Below, one piece after another: positions 24,720-37,800 of a stretch of 64,000 nucleotides of DNA (the first letter of the stretch is position 1; each line of letters begins with the position of its first letter). Under the pieces are notes generated by a model. The model ran no database searches. It was given only the letters and a program-made list of their open reading frames with translations, and had not been told where the DNA came from. Source of the stretch: Paramecium pentaurelia (Eukaryota; Ciliophora; Oligohymenophorea; Peniculida; Parameciidae); contig CAJJDO010000008.1 in the NCBI GenBank assembly GCA_905183005.1, forward strand, positions 250,927-314,926. The letters run 5' to 3'. Position numbers and translations under genes: made by a program.

Positions 24720-24961
24720 TCATTCATTCATACCTTCTGTTTGTTCCATTAAATACTTCATGAATTGTCCTTAGTAATGTATTGAAGCCGCAAACCCATA
24801 ACCACATTAAACTAGATTATATTAAAAAAAATATTAGCACTTAAGCATTCTGTCTCTTTTCCTTTAAATTAATCAACTTTTAATGTTTCACACTTTTTTG
24901 AGCAAAATGTTGTTGCTTTTAATATATGATTAATAATTTCTTCTTTATTTTCTTAACTCAT
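24720..24961 (-). CDS. Small TIM chaperone (Tim8/9/10/13 family), 70 aa
   Basis: Mitochondrial intermembrane-space chaperone that escorts hydrophobic precursors between the TOM and TIM22/SAM complexes. Twin CX3C motifs are visible: CSKKC at about residues 20-24 and CLIQC at about 39-43, 14 residues apart, flanked by helices as in the family. One 29-nt intron (24812-24840), with an unusual GTG start, splits the second CX3C region; removing it restores CLIQCGYGF. Which of the four classes it belongs to cannot be decided by eye. Confidence 0.9.
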
Positions 24962-24980
24962 TAAATTAATTGTTAAAAAT
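24962..24980. promoter_or_regulatory. 19-bp spacer between divergent start codons
   Basis: Separates the small TIM gene from the small plus-strand gene at 24981. Too short to hold two independent core promoters. Confidence 0.5.
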
Positions 24981-25229
24981 ATGGCATAAGAAATAAATCA
25001 AAAAATACTGAGCTATAGTAATTCGTAGAAATAATAACATTCTTAACTTCCTCAAAAAGAATCTATGGAAATAATTACTTAAGAATACCAAAATCTCATT
25101 GATAAATTTTCATAAGAAATTTTTTAAGCAAAGCAAATCAAAAAAGAAAAAAATGAAAAGAGATCTGAAAGGCTTAAAAACATTCCAACATTCACAAATC
25201 TATTATAAAAACCATAGCTTGATAGATGA
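24981..25229 (+). CDS. Small Gln/Lys-rich protein, 82 aa
   Basis: Intronless 83-codon frame starting MAQEINQKILSYSN. Central helix with LIDKFSQEIFQAKQIKKEK is amphipathic and charged; it ends TFTNLLQKPQLDR. Use of TAA/TAG as Gln at many positions and a clean TGA support coding. Function unknown. Confidence 0.65.
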
Positions 25230-26156
25230 ATATAATATCATATTTTTATTTGAATTAAATTGCATGCAAGCTATTTTTCTGAAAATATACTATTTTTAAT
25301 TTTAAGCAATTTTTTAGCAAGATAATTTATTAAAATATTAATAGACCTCAATATTTTTAATTTATTATTTATTACTTTAATTTCTCTAGATTCAAAGACA
25401 TATATATATATTATTAAAAATATGAAGGATTATTAATCTGGAATAATTCTGTCAATATATTAATTAATTAAATTTATAACTATCTAAAATTTTGTTAAGA
25501 CACACATTAAAAACTTAATATATATACTTTAAAATGCTACTTTTAATGTTTTCATTTTACGTATTATCTTACTCTTCCTATTTTTTAATTTCCACTTAAA
25601 GTCTTAGAATAAAATACAAGTTTTAGCTTATAAAAATTATGTTTTAATTTTTTTTTTTAAATATAAGATTTATAAACAGCAATCCTTTAATAAATTAATA
25701 AACTATTGGATTGCTTATATAATTTTGATATTCTTATATAATATATGAAAATAATTCATTAAAATTCATAAATAATATTTATGGTAATCAATTTTAAATT
25801 TTTTCTATATTTTATTAATTTCATAAGGTATATAAATTATTAAAAGTTACAAAAGGAATGACTAAAGCTTATGTTAGTTCTCTTTCTTTAAGATAATTCA
25901 AAAATAAAAAAATTAAAATATTTTTTTGAAATTACCAATAAAACAGATAATTATAGCAAAAGCATCTAACTATTATAAATTTTAATGACTTTAATATTTG
26001 TGGTATTGGATTGATAATTTATAAATATATTTTTTACAAATCACAACTTAATCAACATAAATAAACTGAGAATTATCACAATAAACGCAAATTCCCTTTT
26101 AAAGTTGAAATAACAAATTTTCTAATAAATAATAAAAAAACATTTGATAATTTTCA
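25230..26156. other. Longest gene-free stretch of the window
   Basis: 927 bases of very AT-rich sequence between two plus-strand genes. I found no ciliate-code ORF with coding-like composition, no tRNA-like fold and no direct repeat. A short non-coding RNA gene cannot be excluded. Confidence 0.5.
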
Positions 26157-26605
26157 ATGAATTTCTACTCAATAGATTTTGAAGAATAGGATTAATAAGG
26201 TACTCTATTTTATAATATCTAGAATTGGTTTAAGAACCATAAATTCAATAAGCTGAATAATTAATGTATTATGATTATGATCAAAGTCTATAGCATGAAC
26301 CAGAATAACTTAATACATTTGATGGATATTTATAAGAGGAGCCTGTCCTTTTGTTTAATTTTGCAGAAGAAGCACCAAAGAAAAAATCAAGGCTGATTAA
26401 CAGAAAATCAAAAAAAGTAAAAAAGACAGATTCAGAAACTGAAGTTTCACAGAGCAAAAAATCAAAATCACGTATCACAAATAGCGATTATTTGAAACTT
26501 TAATAATGTTAAAGACTAAAAATAATAATTACTTAGATGGAATCTCTCTTGCAACAAACACGAACTTAAATTTTTAACTAATACATTAAAAATCACTCTA
26601 AATGA
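26157..26605 (+). CDS. Small protein with basic nuclear-localisation-like patch, 141 aa
   Basis: ATG 26157, intron 26200-26222 (23 nt), TGA 26603-26605; 142 codons. N-terminal half is acidic and Gln/Glu-rich (FEEQDQQELVQEPQ; YYDYDQSLQHEPEQ), followed by a basic stretch APKKKSRLINRKSKKVKK that could be a nuclear localisation signal, then a helix (LKIIITQMESLLQQTR). Possibly a regulatory nuclear protein; no family recognised. Confidence 0.65.
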
Positions 26606-27218
26606 AGTTCTTTATTGATTATTTATATCGAGTTATATATATATTCATAGTAATAACAAAATACTCAATATTTACTTTGATTTAACACCTAAATTGAAAA
26701 AATCTTTAGAAATAAAAAACTTCAAAACTTTAATATATTAAATTATTTTAATATATGATGACAACTGAATACCAAAGCTCAGGACTAAAATATTTTTTGA
26801 TATATTCTTTTTATTTTTATTTTCTTGACAAATAAATTATATTTGACAAAATTAACTTTATTGAAATGATATCATATGAGTATGATAACAGTAAATATTT
26901 ATATTATGTTTTAATTATATATTAATTAATAAAAACTAAAATTCATAAAAAAATTATACTGGTTTTAAATAGTAAGTTTAAAGTTTTATTTCAAAAGAAT
27001 TTTATAATATTATATTATATTAAAAGAAAGATGCTTTAAAGTGTTTGAACTATTTGATTTTAAGTATAATTCTTAACTAATTCCTCATAAATAAAAATAA
27101 TTGAATTAGTTATGTATATTATTGAAAACATTTATTACTATATTTATACTGAAATTAGAAATTTGCTTGAGGGATTACTATTCTTTGAAAGCAATTAAAA
27201 TATAAATATTATCAAATT
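26606..27218. other. Intergenic, AT-rich
   Basis: 613 bases upstream of the MAP kinase gene. Presumably contains its promoter; no motif recognised. Confidence 0.5.
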
Positions 27219-28756
27219 ATGAGTGAAAAAATTGATTCTAATATTTTAAAGAAATATGAAATAATGACTAAGATAGGTAAAGGTGCTTATGGGATAGTTT
27301 GGAAGGCAAGAGATATAAAATCTAAACGTATTGTTGCATTAAAGAAAGTTTTTGACGCTTTTAGTAATCCAACTGATGCCTAACGAACGTATAGAGAAGT
27401 ACAAATTAATATGTTATTCTAGGTTAGCTTTTTAAAGTAACTAAATCATCCTAATATTATTCAATTAATTGATACATACCCTGCTGAAAATCAAAATGAT
27501 CTATATTTGATTTTTGAATACATGGAAACAGATCTACACATTGCCATTAGAGCCAAAATTTTATAGCCACTTCACAGAAGATATATCATTTATTAGTTAT
27601 TTAAAGCCCTCAAATATATACATTCTTCTGGGATGATTCATAGGTATAAAATTCTATTTTATATCAATTTAGAGATTTAAAACCAGCAAACATTTTATTA
27701 GATTCAGAATGTAAAATAAAATTAGCAGATTTTGGATTAGCTAGAATGGTATGTACATTAGAGCAAGATATATTAACAGATTATGTGGCAACAAGATGGT
27801 TTAGAGCTCCAGAAATTTTATTAGGATCAAAATCTTATTCATTTGGAGTTGATATGTGGTCTATTGGTTGTATGATTGGAGAAATGATACTAGGAAAGGC
27901 TTTATTTTCAGGAACTTCGACAATTAATCAATTAGAAAAAATAATTGAAGTTTTAGGAATACCAACACCAGAAGAAATTTAGAGTTTAGGAGGTTAAAAT
28001 TAATTATTTGATAAATATCCTAGAAATTATAAGTCTAATTTGAAAACAATTTTGAATTCGGATGAGGATGAGCTAGATCTCATCAAAAAACTTTTAGTAT
28101 ATGATCCAAACAAAAGAATTTCTGTGTAAGATGCTTTAAAGCATCCTTATCTTAAAGAATTTTATAACCCAAAAGAGGAAATTACTTTTAAAGGATAATT
28201 GATTTTAAAGTTACAAGATGATAAACAGTATCCAATCTCTTCCTATAGAGATTTATTATATAAACAAAATTTAGATTTGACGAAAATTTTAACTTTAGTA
28301 AACAAATAAAAATCTCTAATATAAAACATTTAAAGCAATAGATCTGATGCATTAAAAAAGTAATCAAGTTAATAATAGTTTTTAAATTAACAATTCGCAA
28401 AAAGTGCCTTTATGAAGAGTAATTCAACTGTTAATATCGAAAAAAGTGTTAATAAAACAGCAACAGCAACTTTACATAATAGCAATTCAAAGCAACCTTA
28501 AAATAGCAATAAATCTTCATCTACTTAAATTAAAAACAAATTGAAATAAATTTGTTTATAATCTGCTGATAAATGTGAAGTTGTTGTTCAAAAAAAGTCT
28601 CCAAACTCTAAAATTTCATAATAACCAAAATTACTAATCTAATCTAACTCAAAATAATAAATTTTGAATAATGTTACTAATACATCCATTAGTCCATCAT
28701 AATCATAATAGCGACTATAGATTGTAAGGCAATAACATTAATAATTATAAAAATGA
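27219..28756 (+). CDS. ERK7/ERK8 (MAPK15)-type MAP kinase, 494 aa
   Basis: The kinase domain fits the ERK7/8 branch: IGKGAYGIVWKARD, VALKKVFDAFSNPTDAQRTY, FEYMETDLHIAIRA, MIHRDLKPANILL, LADFGLARM, activation loop LTDYVATRWFRAPEILLGS, DMWSIGCMIGEM, then PHPYL-like KHPYL. The dual-phosphorylation motif is TDY (27776-27784) instead of the TEY usual for this subfamily. A Gln/Ser/Asn-rich tail of about 160 residues follows. Introns 27399-27422 and 27644-27672; exons sum to 495 codons. ERK7/8 kinases act in ciliogenesis and autophagy in animals; a ciliary role here is inference. Converges with the giant coiled-coil gene (55 bp apart). Confidence 0.92.
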
Positions 28757-28811
28757 TAAAATTTAATTCTTTATAATTTACTAATATAACAGTCTACAAA
28801 ATAATTCAATT

Positions 28812-31800
28812 TCAAGAGTATTATTCTTTTTCCATTCTTTCAATTATTTATTCTTCTAAGGAATGGATCATTTTTATAGCATTTCTATATTCTGATTTAA
28901 CTTAGTGTAATTCAACAATTTTATCTTACAATTCTTTGTTCAATCTCTCTACAAGTCCAAAATCAGACTAAAATAATTTAAATATAATACTTAATATTAT
29001 TAAGAATTTTATAGTTTTTATTGTAATTCTTTATTCTTTATTTGTTCATATTCAAGTTATTTCTTCAATTAGGTTATTTAAGTTGTGTAGCTCAATCTTT
29101 CTGCATCTATGTCAATTCCAGATGATTTTAAGGTTGCTCTCTTTAATAGAGCTAATTCTCTTTTTAGATCTTCTATTTATTGTTACCTAATTTTATTATT
29201 TGCACTAGCTGAATATTATTATAATTTAGATTCGAAAGAAGTAATAATTTATTACTTCTCTTGTTGCAAATAAATAATCTCATTTCTCAATTTTTAGTTT
29301 TCAAATTATAATTCTTTGAGCTACTCATTTATTCTATTTACTTAATCACTTTATGTTGTCACTTTCTATTATTCATTATGTAGTCTAACATTACTTAAAT
29401 TTAATCTTTCATTTTAAATTTGCAATTATTTTATTTCTTACATCAATGTAATTTACTTTTGAGTTGATTCTTATAATTAAGTTTACAAGGACAAGTTTTA
29501 TTATTTTATCAAACTGAGTTCATATAAGATCTTTCTATATTAATCCTCATATTGATTATTTGGTTGTTATTCAGTCTAAGTTTCAATTATTCTTGACTAT
29601 TCTTGTAATTATTACCTTTATGAATATTACTGCTATTATTATACTTATTACTATTGCTATTATGATAATTATTGTTTTTATAGTTATTGCTATAATTATT
29701 ATTAGCAGTTTTATAATTATCTCTATTGTTCTTAACAAGATTATCTTTGCTCATTATACATTTACTAAACATGTTCTAAGTCTTCAATTGCAAACTTAAA
29801 CTTTTATTCTAATTCTGATTCTTTAATCTTTGATTATTTTAATTAATTTTATAATTAAAATATTTAATTTTATTAAATACCTATTTCACTTTGTAATACT
29901 TCAATTTATTATAAATATTCTTCTATATTTATTTCATTTTTATCTTGTCCAGATTATAAATTAATAACTTAATCATTAATTTATTATTTTATCAAATTAT
30001 TACTTTCCTATAACCTCTTAATTTCTATTTACAAAGATTATATTTCTTACTGATAATCGTAATTATCTGCTTCTAATTATTAAATATACTAGTTCTATTA
30101 ATTATTAGACTTCTTTTCTAAATTATTCTGGCTCTCAACTAGTTATTTAAGCTTTTATCTTAGTTAATCGATTTCATTTTGTAAATTATGAATCTTTTAA
30201 TTCTATTAATCTATTATTTTTTATTAGTTCTAATTATTAAAATTCATATTGTTAGTTTATTGCTATTGACTAATAGTAATTTCAGTTTTTAATTATTAAT
30301 AGTCAGTTTAAATTTAATACAACTCAGAACATAGTAATTCATTTTTTAATCTTAATTATTGAATAATTTTTTCATTTGTATTTTATTTTGATTTTGAAAT
30401 TTATTCTTATAATTCATCATATTTCAATTTCCAATTCACAGATTCATCTAATATAGCAACTTCTTAAATTAATCTTTCCTATTTAGATGTAATCATATAT
30501 GGTTTAGAATATCTTTCCCTTAGTAATTCTTCATATTTTTATTGCCAAAGGTTAATTTATTTCTTTAAATCTTCTTCAGAAGTTGATTAACTCTTTTCAT
30601 GAGAAATCAATATATCTCCTTTTGATTTTACGGCTCTTAAAGATGCGTAATAATTTTATCCATTGTTATTTGTAGTATAAAGTGAACAGTTATAATATTT
30701 GCCTCTTAAATCATCCGTTGATTTACAAGATGCGTTTGATTTATTTAAGCTTTTACTAATATTCTTTACTTTTGGGGAATTCATAGTTTGACTAGACTAA
30801 TTAATTTCAATTTTTGATGAAATTTACTCTTGTTATATTTATATTTCATGTTGATTTAAGATTTATTATTTGAGTCTTTTTATTTAGTTCTACAGAGCAG
30901 AAGATTCTTATTGATATTGCTCTAATAACTTTTGTTTTTCATTTCCCTAATTAATTAAATCTTATTGTAATTTTAATAAGTTATTATTTAATTTCTTATT
31001 TTCAGCATCTAATTTTTAATTTTCATATTATAAAATATTATATTATTGTTGTAGGCCCTTGTTGTGATCTAAAGATGTATATTTTAAACATTCTTTTTGT
31101 TGACAGCATATTTTTTCATGATCATTTAATTATTAAATTAACTTAGAATTTTGTAAATTTATATCTTAATTTTAAAGTTCTAAGGTTTTGGAAATTTAAT
31201 TTAGACTTTATATTTCTTCTCCCTTTTCTAAAATAATTGTTTACAAACGGTTATTTTCTTCTTTTAATTATTTAGTTTATTAAGTACTTATGTCAATTTA
31301 TTTCTAAATTTGAGAGAAATATTCTTAATCATTTTTAAAATTAGGTGAGGATTTATTTTGGAGTTAATTTTATTAAATATTTAGATTTTAAAATTTGACT
31401 TTTAAAGAATTTAATTCTTAATCTTTATTATCATAGTTTTTTTATATATTTAATAATTATTGTTTATATTAAGTAATGAGGTGACTTTATTTGTCGTATT
31501 ATTGAAATAATTCATCATATTTCTTTTACAATAATTGTAATTTATTAGATTCATTTGTATTTTAAGTAATGGATAATTAATAATCTTAAATTTGAGTTCT
31601 AGAAATAGAAAGTTCATTTTATAATTATCTAATCTAATCATTTAATAATTATTTATCCTTTATTAAACTTTATTCATTATTTTTAGCAATTGCAAATTCA
31701 TTTTATAATTATCTAATCTAATCATTCAATAATTATTTATCCTTTATTAAACTTTACTCATTATTTGTTTACATTTTTTAAGATCTTTCTAATTAATAAG

Positions 31801-34800
31801 TTAATTCATCATTTTTCTTTTATAATAATTGCAATTTATTAGATTCATTTGTATTTTAAGTTATGGATAATTGATAATCTTAAATTTGAGTTCTAGAAAT
31901 AGAAAGTTCATTTTATAATTATCTAATCTAATCATTTAATAATTATTTATCCTTTATTAAACTTTATTCATTATTTTTAGCAATTGCAAATTCATTTTAT
32001 AATTATCTAATCTAATCATTCAATAATTATTTATCCTTTATTAAACTTTACTCATTATTTGTTTACATTTTTTAAGATCTTTCTAATTAATAAGTTAATT
32101 CATCATTTTTCTTTTATAATAATTGCAATTTATTAGATTCATTTGTATTTTAAGTTATGGATAATTGATAATCTTAAATTTGAGTTCTAGAAATAGAAAG
32201 TTCATTTTATAATTATCTAATCTAATCATTTAATAATTATTTATCCTTTATTAAACTTTATTCATTATTTTTAGCAATTGCAAATTCATTTTATAATTAT
32301 CTAATCTAATCATTCAATAATTATTTATCCTTTATTAAACTTTACTCATTATTTGTTTACATTTTTTAAGATCTTTCTAATTAATAAGTTAATTCATCAT
32401 TTTTCTTTTATAATAATTGCAATTTATTAGATTCATTTGTATTTTAAGTTATGGATAATTGATAATCTTAAATTTGAGTTCTAGAAATAGAAAGTTCATT
32501 TTATAATTATCTAATCTAATCATTTAATAATTATTTATCCTTTATTAAACTTTATTCATTATTTTTAGCAATTGCAAATTCATTTTATAATTATCTAATC
32601 TAATCATTCAATAATTATTTATCCTTTATTAAACTTTACTCATTATTTGTTTACATTTTTTAAGATCTTTCTAATTAATAAGTTAATTCATCATTTTTCT
32701 TTTATAATAATTGCAATTTATTAGATTCATTTGTATTTTAAGTTATGGATAATTGATAATCTTAAATTTGAGTTCTAGAAATAGAAAGTTCATTTTATAA
32801 TTATCTAATCTAATCATTTAATAATTATTTATCCTTTATTAAACTTTATTCATTATTTTTAGCAATTGCAAATTCATTTTATAATTATCTAATCTAATCA
32901 TTCAATAATTATTTATCCTTTATTAAACTTTACTCATTATTTGTTTACATTTTTTAAGATCTTTCTAATTAATAAGTTAATTCATCATTTTTCTTTTATA
33001 ATAATTGCAATTTATTAGATTCATTTGTATTTTAAGTTATGGATAATTGATAATCTTAAATTTGAGTTCTAGAAATAGAAAGTTCATTTTATAATTATCT
33101 AATCTAATCATTTAATAATTATTTATCCTTTATTAAACTTTATTCATTATTTTTAGCAATTGCAAATTCATTTTATAATTATCTAATCTAATCATTCAAT
33201 AATTATTTATCCTTTATTAAACTTTACTCATTATTTGTTTACATTTTTTAAGATCTTTCTAATTAATAAGTTAATTCATCATTTTTCTTTTATAATAATT
33301 GCAATTTATTAGATTCATTTGTATTTTAAGTTATGGATAATTGATAATCTTAAATTTGAGTTCTAGAAATAGAAAGTTCATTTTATAATTATCTAATCTA
33401 ATCATTTAATAATTATTTATCCTTTATTAAACTTTATTCATTATTTTTAGCAATTGCAAATTCATTTTATAATTATCTAATCTAATCATTCAATAATTAT
33501 TTATCCTTTATTAAACTTTACTCATTATTTGTTTACATTTTTTAAGATCTTTCTAATTAATAAGTTAATTCATCATTTTTCTTTTATAATAATTGCAATT
33601 TATTAGATTCATTTTTATTTTAAGATATGGATAATTAATAATCTTAAATTTACTATCTAACCAAATCAAGTTAATTTTATGTGTTTTTAACTTAATCAGC
33701 TAACATTTAATTTTCTTTTAATAAGTTCTTGTCATTATTAGTCTCAACCTGTTTTTTTTCTTTTAAATCAATTATTGTAAGCTTAAATTATTCAATTCTA
33801 AATTCATAGTCATTTATTACTTCCTCAATTTATTTCTTTTGTTAAATTTGTAATTTTTATAATTCTTATTATAAAAATAATTTTTCATCTCTTAATTTTC
33901 TAATTTCTGAAGATTAATCATTCGATATGCTATTTATTGTTGTTTCTTCAAGTATATTTACTTTATGAATACTTTCTTCCATTTATTCATTTAATCTATT
34001 AGTTAATTCTTGAATTTTTATTTATTGCAATCTAAACTTTTACATCTATTCTTCCTCTAAATTTTATAATTTATTTTTAAGAGAAATGTTCTCTGTATTT
34101 AATTGATTAATCTTCTACTATAATAATTAGTCTTATTTTTATTCTCTTATTATTGTCGTTTCACTTATGATGGATGATTAAGGTTTATTTTGTATTTTAA
34201 GTTCAGATAGAATTTATTCTTACTATAGAATTTGACGATTCAATTAATTTTTCTGATTTTGTTCATCTGCTAAATCATCTCTATATTATTTAATTTGATG
34301 TTTAGCCGATATCAATTCTTCCTAAATTTGCTTGCATTACAACTAACTAATCTCAAGCTATGATTTTTATTTTTTTATTTCAAATTCTAATTCTTGACTC
34401 AAATCATTTGAACGATTCATTTATAATTATTGAATTTATCTCTAAAATGTTTCAATCTATCTTTACTATTGGTTATTTTCGTTTTATAATTTTTATTAGT
34501 ATTCTTATAAATTCTTTATTTGTTTTTCTAATTAAAGCTTTTCCATTTCAGTTTGCTGCTCTAATAAATTATAATCACTTGCCATTTAATTCATTCTAAA
34601 TTATAATTAGTTAATTTATTATTTATATTTAGCAATTTCTTCTTCATTCTTTTTTGACGGAGAAGCAGATTAATAAATAATAGTTTCCTTAATTGGTGTA
34701 TTCTTTAATTCTTATTATAATTATTGTATCTAATTTTTCAAATTGAAATTTTCTTCAATTATTTATTTATTAAGATTATTTTACAATTAGTTTGACAATT

Positions 34801-37800
34801 CTTAATTTTTAACTGCTAATCTATTATTTTCATCCTGGTATCTATTCCTTTCAGAGTCTAATTTTTTTTAATAATCTTAGATTTATTATTACAACTATTT
34901 TATTTGATCTTCTTTCCTTTTAATATTATCTTATTACAATTAGTATTAAGTAATCGTTACTACTGTTTTTTCTGACTGATTTATAATATTATTATATTCT
35001 TTTGTGATTTTTTAAAGCTCACTTTATTATTTGTAAGATTCTTCTTATAAGGACTTTATCATTTATTCATATTATCCAATCTTCATTAATAATTCTTCAT
35101 TTTCTTAAATTAAATGAATATTTTATATCTATGGAAATGCTTATGTTTTTTGTAGTGTTTATTAATCTAACCTTTCCTATTCATTAATTTTTTTGATAAG
35201 TTCTTATATTTACATTTCATATTATTACTTAATCTTTTAATTTTATAGATTTACATCAGATAACTTTTTTTGGAGAGATAAAGCTAATTAATCATTATTG
35301 AGAGCATCATTCTAATATTTTTCAGTTTCTTTAATTTATTGTTCTAATTTTAAAGTCAAATCTTGAATTTAATCTTCAGAATTATTAGCTACTGATCTTA
35401 ATTCAATAACATTATTTTCATTTTCTTAGAGAATAGTTTAATTTTTTTATTTAACTTATTAAATTTATTGCTTTAGATTGAAATTTTCACTTTCTAAATC
35501 AGCCCTTATAACATTCATTTACTAAACTTATAAATTTAGTCTTTCAATTTCTTTATTTAATTTTTAAATGTTAATTTTTAAATTATCTATCTGATTATTA
35601 TTGTTTAAGATTTACTATTATAAAAGTAAATTTTGTTCATCATTGCTGTTTTTTTAGCTCAAACGTAATTTATTGATGTCCAACTATAGTTACTCTATTT
35701 AACTCTTTTATTTGATTATTTAATCTTGAAGCATCTGTTTTTCTTGATTAAGTTATAAGATCATTTCATCAGCCTGAACTTTACTTTTTTATGCAAATTC
35801 TCTATCTCTTTTTTCAAATTATAATACATTTTGTATATTAAGAATTTCATCCTAATATTTTCTATTAATGTCTTATTAACTCTCAAGATCTTTATTGAAA
35901 CCGCTCCTTATTTTAGCTAATTAGAACTCATGATCTTATTTATTCTTTTCAATTTGTTATCTCATTAAAGTCATTTCATTAATTTAGGATTACTTTTCTT
36001 GTTATAAAATCAAAATTTATTAATTTAATGTAGTCAAATTTGAAGTAGATTCAATATAATTATTTTATTTAGACCTAAGACTTGACAATTCTAATTCATT
36101 TTGATTGTTTTTATTGGATAATTCACTGATTCTAATACTCAGAATTTTAATTTCTTCATCCCCTCTTTATTTACTAGATAATATTGTATCTCTCTCTTTT
36201 TATAATTTCAAAATTTAATTTTCTAGTTAATTTATTTTACCTCTTAATTCCTCTGTTTAGTCTGATTTAATAATATTCTAAAAATCAGCTAATTGTTTTT
36301 CAAGTTAGAGAATTCTAGTTGATGAATTTTCCTTTTACTCTTTTTCAAAGAATAATTACTTTTCTAAAGTTATAACTTTAGAAGATGTCATTGTATTGAT
36401 TGTTGAAATTTACATTTCATAATTAGATTTCATATCTACAATCTAATTTGAAAGATTTTGGTTTTATGATTTGAGTTATTCAATTTAAGATTTGAGATTT
36501 TTTAATTATTCATCATTTTCTTAAGAAGATTTTGTTAAGTTCGTCTAATATTTATTTTAAATATCTTTAATATATTATTAACTTTAATTGTAATTTTCCC
36601 TCTCCTTTTATAATATTTATTCCAATTTCTTAATTTTTTATAATAAATCTCTATTTTCATCCTATAATTATTGTTTTTCTTATTAATAATCGCTTTAGAT
36701 TATATTTTTAGTATTCTAAATTTCTTCAGTAACTTTAATATTGGTTTATTTTCTAACTTATAATTATTGTTCTTATGAAAAAATCTATTATTGAAGTTTA
36801 GAAATCTAGTCATTTAACTCTTTAACTCTTTATTGTTCTGATTATAATTATTTTTTCAAATTTTCAACCTAAATTTGATTTAATGATTAAGTTTATTAAG
36901 AAGTAGTTATATTTTATACTTATGCATCTTTTACTTAAATTTCTAATTATTGAATTACTTATGTTTTAGAATTAAGAATTATCTAAATTTCTTTTAGTTT
37001 TTATTCTTTTTCAATCAATTACTATCTTAAAGTGTTATTTGAATTTTAAATTTCAATGTTCTAAGTTTTTTGTATGCTGAAATCTCTTTAAAAGTTTTCA
37101 TATTACTTTTTAAGGATTAAATGCTGTTCTTGTTCTAATAATAATTGAGATTAAAGTGAATTCACCTTATCTTTCAGTTATTTTGTAGTTTCATTAATTT
37201 ACTATTAGAGTTATGTAATTTATTGTTAATATTAATTTATCTCCTTTGATTATGATAATTTAGATGAAGTTGATTCTTTTTACAATTAATCAAATTTTTG
37301 TTTTAATTGAATATAATCTGCACTCAATTCAGAGTATTTTGAAGTTTATTATTTTAATTATTTTTCATAATTTGATATACTTTCACCTTATTGAGCTATT
37401 TTGTTTAAATTTTATAATTGAGCATCATTTTAGGTTTTAAATTTGGTTTATAAATCAGCATATTATTTTTAAAGATCTATTAATTATTTTTATAGATCAT
37501 CTCTTTAGACTTCATTTTAAACTACCATCTTACTTTTTTCATTTTAATTTTGCTTCAATTGATTTATTTCATTTAATTACTTTTCTATGACTAACTTTTG
37601 TTCGTCATACTTTTATTGCAGTTAATTAAAATTGGTTTATTATTTTTCAATATTTTAATTATACTCTCTATTTTAGATGGTCAACTTATTTTCAAATAGT
37701 TACAACTAATTTAATGCAGTTGTATATTTCTATTAGAATTACTATTACCAATTCAAATCATTTTATTGAAATAGTTATTTAAGCTTTTCATTCTCTAATT

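Noticed and set aside
31508..33651. Possible CRISPR or satellite DNA
   Set aside because: Units are contiguous, 294 bp, in frame and part of a coding sequence; no spacers.
34360..34599. 79-codon Ile/Phe-rich plus-strand frame
   Set aside because: Antisense shadow of the giant coiled-coil gene.
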